Assembly: GCF_001277215.2 (NCBI RefSeq)
Contig: NZ_CP013940.1
Coordinates: 4,216,001-4,280,000, forward strand
Source of the DNA: Cronobacter malonaticus LMG 23826
Lineage (GTDB): Bacteria > Pseudomonadota > Gammaproteobacteria > Enterobacterales > Enterobacteriaceae
Direction of reading: 5' to 3'
DNA length: 64,000 bases
In this document: positions 59,312-64,000 of the stretch, piece by piece
Position numbering within the stretch: position 1 is the stretch's first letter
How the letters are laid out: each line of letters starts with the position of its first letter
Notes under the pieces: model-generated
Databases searched by the model: none
What the model was told of the DNA's origin: nothing
What the model saw: only the letters and a program-made list of their open reading frames with translations
Translations under genes and position numbers: made by a program

Positions 59312-59381
59312 CGCGAAGGGAATCACCGTTTTCGGCGGCGAAAAAGCGCATACTTTGCAGCCATTTGCCCGGAGATACGCT

Positions 59382-60233
59382 GTGGCCGCTCAGTTAGTGC
59401 TCAGGAAAGCGGATTTCTTCGCGACACCCACCCAGCCGGTCGTCGTGGCGGATCGCTACCCGCAAAACGTCTTTGCCGAGCATACCCACGAGTTCTGCGA
59501 ACTGGTGCTGGTGTGGCGCGGCAACGGGCTGCATGTGCTGAATGACAGGCCTTACCGCATCACCTGCGGCGATCTCTTTTATATCCGCGCCGAAGACCGC
59601 CACAGCTACCAGTCGGTTAACGATCTGGTGCTGCATAACATCATCTACTGCCCCGAACGGCTAAAACTTAACGTTAACTGGCGCGATCTGCTGGAAAATC
59701 CGCGTGGCGCGAACGGCGACCCGCGCTGGCGGCTCAGCAGCCAGGGCATGGTGCAGGCGCGCCAGGTGATTGATCAGCTTGAGCATGAAAGCCCGAAGCA
59801 AGACGCGCTCTCGCACTGCCTGGCCGAAAGCCTCTTTTTACAGCTGGCGATTACGCTGCGCCGTCATCGTTACCAGCCATCGGGCGGTACGGGGCCGGGC
59901 GAGGGCGAAACGCTCGATCTGCTGATGGCCGCGCTCGGCAACAGCCTCGACGTGCCGTTCGATTTACAGCACTTTTGCAGCCATTATCAGATTGCCGAAC
60001 GCCCGCTGCGCCAGCTGTTCCGCCAGCAGACGGGCATGACCATCAGCCAGTACCTGCGCCAGTTACGCATTTGCCAGGCGCAGTATCTGCTGCGCCACTC
60101 TTCGTTGCTGATAAGCGAAATCGCCGCGCGCTGCGGCTTTGAAGACAGTAACTATTTCTCGGTGGTGTTTACCCGTGAAACGGGCGTGACGCCACGGGTG
60201 TGGCGTCAGCAGTGGAGTGCGATGGCCGGTTAG
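59382..60233 (+). CDS. rhaR: Activator of rhaSR, RhaR
   Basis: This 283-aa AraC-family regulator starts at the GTG at 59382, with GGAGA seven bases upstream. Earlier in-frame starts fall inside rhaS and lack homology. The cupin part has [20 protein letters not shown], and the HTH pair includes [20 protein letters not shown]. It senses rhamnose and activates rhaSR. Its stop overlaps the convergent rhaT stop by 4 nt. Confidence 0.94.
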   Translation: MAAQLVLRKADFFATPTQPVVVADRYPQNVFAEHTHEFCELVLVWRGNGLHVLNDRPYRITCGDLFYIRAEDRHSYQSVNDLVLHNIIYCPERLKLNVNWRDLLENPRGANGDPRWRLSSQGMVQARQVIDQLEHESPKQDALSHCLAESLFLQLAITLRRHRYQPSGGTGPGEGETLDLLMAALGNSLDVPFDLQHFCSHYQIAERPLRQLFRQQTGMTISQYLRQLRICQAQYLLRHSSLLISEIAARCGFEDSNYFSVVFTRETGVTPRVWRQQWSAMAG

Positions 60234-61267
60234 TTGGTCGCCATGCCCAGCCCGACGATATTCGCCGCCACGATAATTACCACGCAGCCCAGGCTCAGCA
60301 CGCTGACCGGGCGGCGTCCTGCCGCTTTCCACTCGCGCAGCACCAGCCCGACGATGCCGCCGCACAGCACGTAGAAGCTCATGTGCAGCATCCAACTGAT
60401 GTAGTCATACTGCGCCGGGATACGCGCATGGCCCCAGGCATAGAAAAAGAACTGCAAATACCACATCAGCCCGCCCAGCGCCGAGAGCAGCACATTGCTG
60501 ATAAGCAGCGGTTTCGCCAGCGAGAAATCGGCTTTAATCGACAGGTTTTTCACCTTCGCGAGGCGAATAAAACAGAAGCCGAGGTTAATCAGCGCGCCGC
60601 CGCCCATGATAACGACATAGCTTGGCAGCGCGACGTAGAGCGGATCGACGCCGAGTTCTGCGGCGGCTTCATGCATCGGCTTCGCGGCGTCCATCGCAAA
60701 CGACATACCTGCGGAGAACACGCCGCACAGCACCGCCAGCACCAGCCCTTTCTTCAGGTTAAACTCTTCGGCTTTGATGCCCATCTGGCGCTCTTTCAGC
60801 TGGCCTGCGCGGGTGACGATGGCGACGCCAATAAGAGCGACGAACACGCCAAGCAGCGTCATCCGCCCGCCCGCGGTGCCGACGAGCACACCGAATTTGC
60901 CGTTCAGCAGCGGCGTCATCAGCGTGCCGACAATCAGCGTAATACCAATCGCGATGCCGATGCCCATCGACATACCGAGATAGCGCATGGTCAGGCCGTA
61001 GTTAATATTGCCGATGCCCCACATCGCGCCGAACAGAAACACCGGCAGCAGCGTGGCGGCGCTGAACGAGCGGTAATAGGCCCAGAAATCGGGCAGCAGC
61101 AGCGCGCTGACCACCCAGGGTAAAATCAGCCATGACACCACGCCGCCCACCGACCACATGGTCTCCCATGACCAGTGCCGAACCTTTTTAAACGGCGCAT
61201 AAAAGCAGGCGGCGCTCGCCGCGCCAATCAAATGCCACAGGATACCCATGGTTATTGCGTTACTCAT
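60230..61267 (-). CDS. rhaT: L-rhamnose:H+ symporter
   Basis: This 345-aa inner-membrane protein has about ten membrane segments. The start at 61267 gives [20 protein letters not shown], matching E. coli RhaT; the longer open frame upstream is GC-rich noise. Conserved [20 protein letters not shown] and [20 protein letters not shown] are present. It imports rhamnose for RhaBAD. The promoter lies in 61268-61540. Confidence 0.96.
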   Translation of the reverse strand: MSNAITMGILWHLIGAASAACFYAPFKKVRHWSWETMWSVGGVVSWLILPWVVSALLLPDFWAYYRSFSAATLLPVFLFGAMWGIGNINYGLTMRYLGMSMGIGIAIGITLIVGTLMTPLLNGKFGVLVGTAGGRMTLLGVFVALIGVAIVTRAGQLKERQMGIKAEEFNLKKGLVLAVLCGVFSAGMSFAMDAAKPMHEAAAELGVDPLYVALPSYVVIMGGGALINLGFCFIRLAKVKNLSIKADFSLAKPLLISNVLLSALGGLMWYLQFFFYAWGHARIPAQYDYISWMLHMSFYVLCGGIVGLVLREWKAAGRRPVSVLSLGCVVIIVAANIVGLGMATN

Positions 61268-61540
61268 GCTGTCGTCCTCGTTTCCGTCACAGAGCCAACG
61301 GGAGCGAAAGCCGCCCCCTAACCGAATCGAGTCTATTGAGGCGCTCACGCTTTCACCTTCGGGGCGCTGCCGCGAAGCGTTAACGGGTGGCAAAAAACAG
61401 CGAGTAAGCCGAACGGGGATCACACTTTATGGTGAATTCAGACGATGCCTAAGCGTTGGAAATGTGTGCGAAAAACGGCGCAGGGTGTCCATTTTTGGCT
61501 AATATTGCGTTAAGTTATAACCATATAAAAACTGCGGCAT

Positions 61541-61577
61541 TGATAAACATTTTCAATATCATTTAATTAACTATAAT
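61541..61577 (+). promoter_or_regulatory. sodA promoter with Fur-box-like site
   Basis: TGATAAACATTTTCAATATC at 61541-61560 resembles the Fur box of E. coli sodA (GATAATCATTTTCAATATC). TATAAT at 61572-61577 is a good -10. The rest of the 370-bp gap holds the rhaT promoter and no visible gene. Confidence 0.75.
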
Positions 61578-61638
61578 GAACCCACTGCTTACGCGGCGTT
61601 AACACCTATGCCGCCCGACAATAATGGAGATGATGAAT

Positions 61639-62259
61639 ATGAGTTACACACTGCCATCCCTGCCGTACGCATACGACGCCCTGGAACCGCATTTCGACAA
61701 GCAGACGATGGAAATCCATCACACCAAACACCACCAGACCTACGTCAACAACGCTAACGCGGCGCTGGAAAGCCTGCCGGAGCTGGCGAATCTGCCGGTT
61801 GAAGAGTTGATCACCAAACTGGATCAGGTTCCGGCTGACAAGAAAACCGTTCTGCGCAACAACGCGGGCGGCCACGCGAACCACAGCCTGTTCTGGAAAG
61901 GCCTGAAAAAAGGCACCACCCTGCAGGGCGACCTGAAAGCGGCTATCGAGCGCGATTTCGGCTCCGTTGAGAAATTCAAAGAAGAGTTCGAGAAAGCGGC
62001 TGCGACCCGTTTCGGCTCTGGCTGGGCGTGGCTGGTGCTGAAAGGCGACAAACTGGCTGTCGTTTCCACCGCAAACCAGGATTCCCCGCTGATGGGCGAA
62101 GCTATCTCTGGCGCTTCCGGCTACCCGATCCTGGGCCTGGACGTGTGGGAGCACGCGTACTATCTGAAATTCCAGAACCGTCGTCCGGACTACATCAAAG
62201 AGTTCTGGAACGTGGTTAACTGGGACGAAGCCGCAGCGCGTTTCGCTTCTCAGAAATAA
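61639..62259 (+). CDS. sodA: Manganese superoxide dismutase
   Basis: This 206-aa cytoplasmic enzyme dismutates superoxide. The ATG at 61639 gives [20 protein letters not shown] as in E. coli. Manganese ligands are H in [13 protein letters not shown] in NHSLFWKGL, and D and H in [15 protein letters not shown] and the C-terminal [10 protein letters not shown] are conserved. It carries its own terminator. Confidence 0.98.
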   Translation: MSYTLPSLPYAYDALEPHFDKQTMEIHHTKHHQTYVNNANAALESLPELANLPVEELITKLDQVPADKKTVLRNNAGGHANHSLFWKGLKKGTTLQGDLKAAIERDFGSVEKFKEEFEKAAATRFGSGWAWLVLKGDKLAVVSTANQDSPLMGEAISGASGYPILGLDVWEHAYYLKFQNRRPDYIKEFWNVVNWDEAAARFASQK

Positions 62260-62280
62260 GGTTGCAACCTGACCTGTAAA

Positions 62281-62307
62281 AAGCGAGCCTGATGGCTCGC
62301 TTTTTTT
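62281..62307 (+). terminator. sodA intrinsic terminator
   Basis: AGCGAGCC-tgat-GGCTCGCT stem followed by seven T. Confidence 0.92.
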
Positions 62308-62329
62308 ATATCCGCAAAAGGAGGCGCGT

Positions 62330-63007
62330 ATGTATTTCCCGGTGCAGGTGTATCTCGGCAAAATCCGCGACTATAAAGGCAGCAGGCCCAGCGCCATCGG
62401 CAAAGTGCAGGTGGAGGGCGAGTTGTCGCTTACCAGCCGCGGGCTGGTTGGCGATCAGCAGGCGGAGAAGAAAATTCACGGCGGGGCGGACCGCGCGCTG
62501 TGCCACTACCCGCGCGAGCATTACGCCGTCTGGGCGCGTGAATACCCGGAACAGGCGGAGTGGTTTGCGCCGCCCGCGTTTGGCGAGAATCTCTCGACGC
62601 TGGGGCTGACGGAAGAGAACGCGTTTATCGGCGATATCTTTCGCTGGGGCGAGGCGCTGATACAGATCACCCAGCCGCGTTCGCCGTGTTTTAAGGTTAA
62701 TTTTCACTCGGGAATTAGCGAGCTTTCCGGCCGGATGCAGGATACCGCGCGCTGCGGCTGGCTCTACCGGGTGATCGGCGAAGGGAAGGTGTTTAGCGAC
62801 GCGCCGCTGGAGCTGGTGTCGCGGGTGAGCGCCATTTCCGTGCGCGAGGCCGCCGCGATTGCGTGGCATACGCCGTTTGATGACGAGCAGTATCACCGGC
62901 TCCTGAGCGCAGGCGGGCTTTCCGCCAGTTGGGCGAAAACGCTGCAAAACCGGCGTCTTAACGGGAAGATCGAGAGTTTTTCGCGCAGGTTGTGGGGCAG
63001 AGGATAG
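62330..63007 (+). CDS. yiiM: MOSC-domain protein YiiM
   Basis: This encodes 225 aa. The MOSC core shows GDQQAEKKIHGG, ALCHYPREHYAVW and FGENLSTLGL, then QPRSPCFKVN with the conserved Cys. E. coli YiiM helps reduce N-hydroxylated bases such as 6-hydroxylaminopurine with molybdenum cofactor. It has the same place near sodA in E. coli (kdgT, which lies between there, is missing here). Confidence 0.94.
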   Translation: MYFPVQVYLGKIRDYKGSRPSAIGKVQVEGELSLTSRGLVGDQQAEKKIHGGADRALCHYPREHYAVWAREYPEQAEWFAPPAFGENLSTLGLTEENAFIGDIFRWGEALIQITQPRSPCFKVNFHSGISELSGRMQDTARCGWLYRVIGEGKVFSDAPLELVSRVSAISVREAAAIAWHTPFDDEQYHRLLSAGGLSASWAKTLQNRRLNGKIESFSRRLWGRG

Positions 63008-63015
63008 CAGGTCAC

Positions 63016-63247
63016 GGTGGGTGCGCTGCGCTTACCCACCCTACGGGAAATGGGGCGGTGTTTGTTGTTGGGTGCGCTTCGCTTACCCACCCTACGGGAA
63101 ATGGGGCGATGTTTGTGCGGTGGGTGCGCTGCGCTTACCCACCCTACGGGAAATGGGGCGGCGTTTGTTGGTGGGTGCGCTGTGCTTACCCCCCTGGGGA
63201 AACACATCTTTATGCGTTGTAGGGCGGGTAAGCGCAGCGCAGCCGCC
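63016..63247. repeat. Tandem array of REP-like palindromes between yiiM and lldD
   Basis: Four copies in one orientation start at about 63016, 63067, 63119 and 63170, with a period of 51-52 bp made of a ~29-bp palindrome and a nearly constant spacer (GGAAATGGGGCG...). The fourth is degenerate. A fifth, inverted copy with GTAG head lies at 63219-63247. Open frames across it are artefacts of the repeats. Confidence 0.8.
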
Positions 63248-63297
63248 GTCGCCACTTACCCGTCACTACTCACCCGCCACCCTCACATCACCAACTT

Positions 63298-64000
63298 TTA
63301 CGCCGCGTCATCCTGCTCAGGTTTCGCGCTGGCTGCGGGCAGATCCGCTAAAACGGACGTAAATTCCGGTGACGGCACCAGCGATTCACGGGTGATCTCC
63401 TTAATCGACTTCGCGCCGGTCAACGTCATCGCCACCCGCATCTCCTTCTCAATCAGATTCAGCAGGTTCGCCACGCCTTTCTCGCCGTGGGTCGCGAGCG
63501 CATAAAGGTACGCGCGGCCCAGCAGCACGCTGTCGGCACCGAGCGCAATCATGCGCACCACATCCAGCCCGTTGCGGATGCCGCTGTCGGCGAGAATGGT
63601 GATGTCGCCTTTCACTGCATCGGCGATGGCGGGTAGCGCGCGGGCTGACGAGAGCACGCCGTCAAGCTGGCGGCCGCCGTGGTTGGAGACCACAATCCCG
63701 TCGGCACCGAAGCGCACCGCGTCGCGGGCATCTTCCGGGTCGAGGATCCCCTTGATCACCATCGGGCCGTCCCAGAATTCGCGGATCCACTCCAGGTCTT
63801 TCCACGAGATAGACGGATCGAAATTGTTCGCCAGCCAGCCGATATAATCCTCAAGCCCGGTCGGCTTGCCAAGGTACGCGGAAATATTGCCGAGATCGTG
63901 CGGACGGCCATTCAGGCCCACGTCCCACGCCCACTGCGGGTGCGTCACCGCCTGCCAGTAGCGGCGCATGGCGGCATTGGTGCCGCTCATGCCGGAATGG
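63298..64000 (-). CDS. lldD: L-lactate dehydrogenase (FMN), 3' part
   Basis: The C-terminal ~234 residues of LldD; the 5' part lies beyond the right edge. Motifs of the FMN-dependent alpha-hydroxyacid oxidase family are clear: [31 protein letters not shown] with the catalytic His and FMN-binding Arg, and [16 protein letters not shown]. The enzyme oxidises L-lactate to pyruvate and feeds electrons to the quinone pool at the inner membrane. The tail after residue 215 of this part is variable. Confidence 0.96.
   Translation of the reverse strand, partial: HSGMSGTNAAMRRYWQAVTHPQWAWDVGLNGRPHDLGNISAYLGKPTGLEDYIGWLANNFDPSISWKDLEWIREFWDGPMVIKGILDPEDARDAVRFGADGIVVSNHGGRQLDGVLSSARALPAIADAVKGDITILADSGIRNGLDVVRMIALGADSVLLGRAYLYALATHGEKGVANLLNLIEKEMRVAMTLTGAKSIKEITRESLVPSPEFTSVLADLPAASAKPEQDDAA

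Noticed and set aside
61268..61423. 52-residue N-terminal extension of RhaT
   Set aside because: The extension has no likeness to RhaT, which starts SNAITMG; the extra codons are promoter region.
63016..63247. Possible CRISPR-like array (29-bp repeat, ~22-bp spacer)
   Set aside because: The spacers are almost the same as each other, the repeats are strong palindromes with a GTAG head, and no cas genes are near.
63017..63505. Overlapping open frames rich in LTHPTGN-type repeats
   Set aside because: They are translations of the REP-like repeats with no ribosome site or family likeness.

Overview
The window comes from a chromosome of an enteric bacterium (Enterobacterales, Enterobacteriaceae). 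The housekeeping genes are close in sequence and length to the E. coli proteins (TpiA, GlpX, MtlADR, SelAB, FdoGHI, RhaBADSRTM, SodA, YiiM), but the gene order differs from E. coli and a chromosomal raffinose operon is present. Cronobacter or a near relative is my best guess, from memory of gene order only. Nothing in the window proves the genus.

Region 1 (1-24511) is a type VI secretion accessory island built on Rhs polymorphic toxins. It opens inside an rhs gene that runs off the left edge and ends in a GHH-type nuclease tip, followed by a SUKH-like immunity gene. Downstream come displaced orphan modules. These are a decayed tip with a 325-aa putative immunity protein, an rhs-core fragment with an unrecognised toxin and a 332-aa partner, and an rhs-core fragment with a HYD1-type ADP-ribosyltransferase tip whose partner carries a macro domain. 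Relics of an earlier toxin/immunity pair and of a vgrG follow. A complete delivery operon then appears: vgrG, an EagR-type chaperone (DcrB/DUF1795), a 1519-aa PAAR-Rhs effector with a WHH nuclease tip, and SUKH immunity. After it lies a broken copy of that rhs (1.59 kb identical to the intact gene), an unknown immunity gene, two more SUKH genes, a collapsed rhs scrap, an Imm22-like pseudogene and an orphan DcrB-family gene. The rhs cores are GC-rich while the tips and immunity genes are AT-rich, the usual mark of tip exchange.

Region 2 (24545-39122) is central and sugar metabolism: tpiA, yiiQ, yiiR, fpr, glpX, the mannitol operon mtlADR with four CRP-like sites upstream, yibF, the selenocysteine genes selA-selB, an iron alcohol dehydrogenase (yiaY) and a ROK sugar kinase. 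Region 3 (39279-49308) holds a LysE-type exporter, a HigB/HigA-like toxin-antitoxin pair, and the aerobic formate dehydrogenase cluster fdoGHI-fdhE with divergent fdhD. fdoG is read through an in-frame UGA as selenocysteine at codon 196, which needs the SelA and SelB encoded about 9-12 kb away. A DUF1471 stress peptide and an azlCD-type branched-chain amino acid exporter with a divergent XRE-cupin regulator follow.

Region 4 (49384-61267) is plant-sugar catabolism: rafR-rafA-rafB (raffinose/melibiose) with twin palindromic operators, then the L-rhamnose regulon rhaM, rhaD, rhaA, rhaB, rhaS, rhaR, rhaT. Region 5 (61541-64000) has sodA behind a Fur-box-like promoter, yiiM, a tandem REP-like array and the 3' part of lldD. 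REP-like palindromes with a GTAG head sit around rhaM and between yiiM and lldD.

Compared with E. coli, segments from near 81 min (mtl, selAB, yiaY, lldD) are interleaved with segments from near 88 min (tpiA-glpX, fdo, rha, sodA, yiiM). This implies rearrangement with junctions at glpX/mtlR, yiaY/fdhE and yiiM/lldD.
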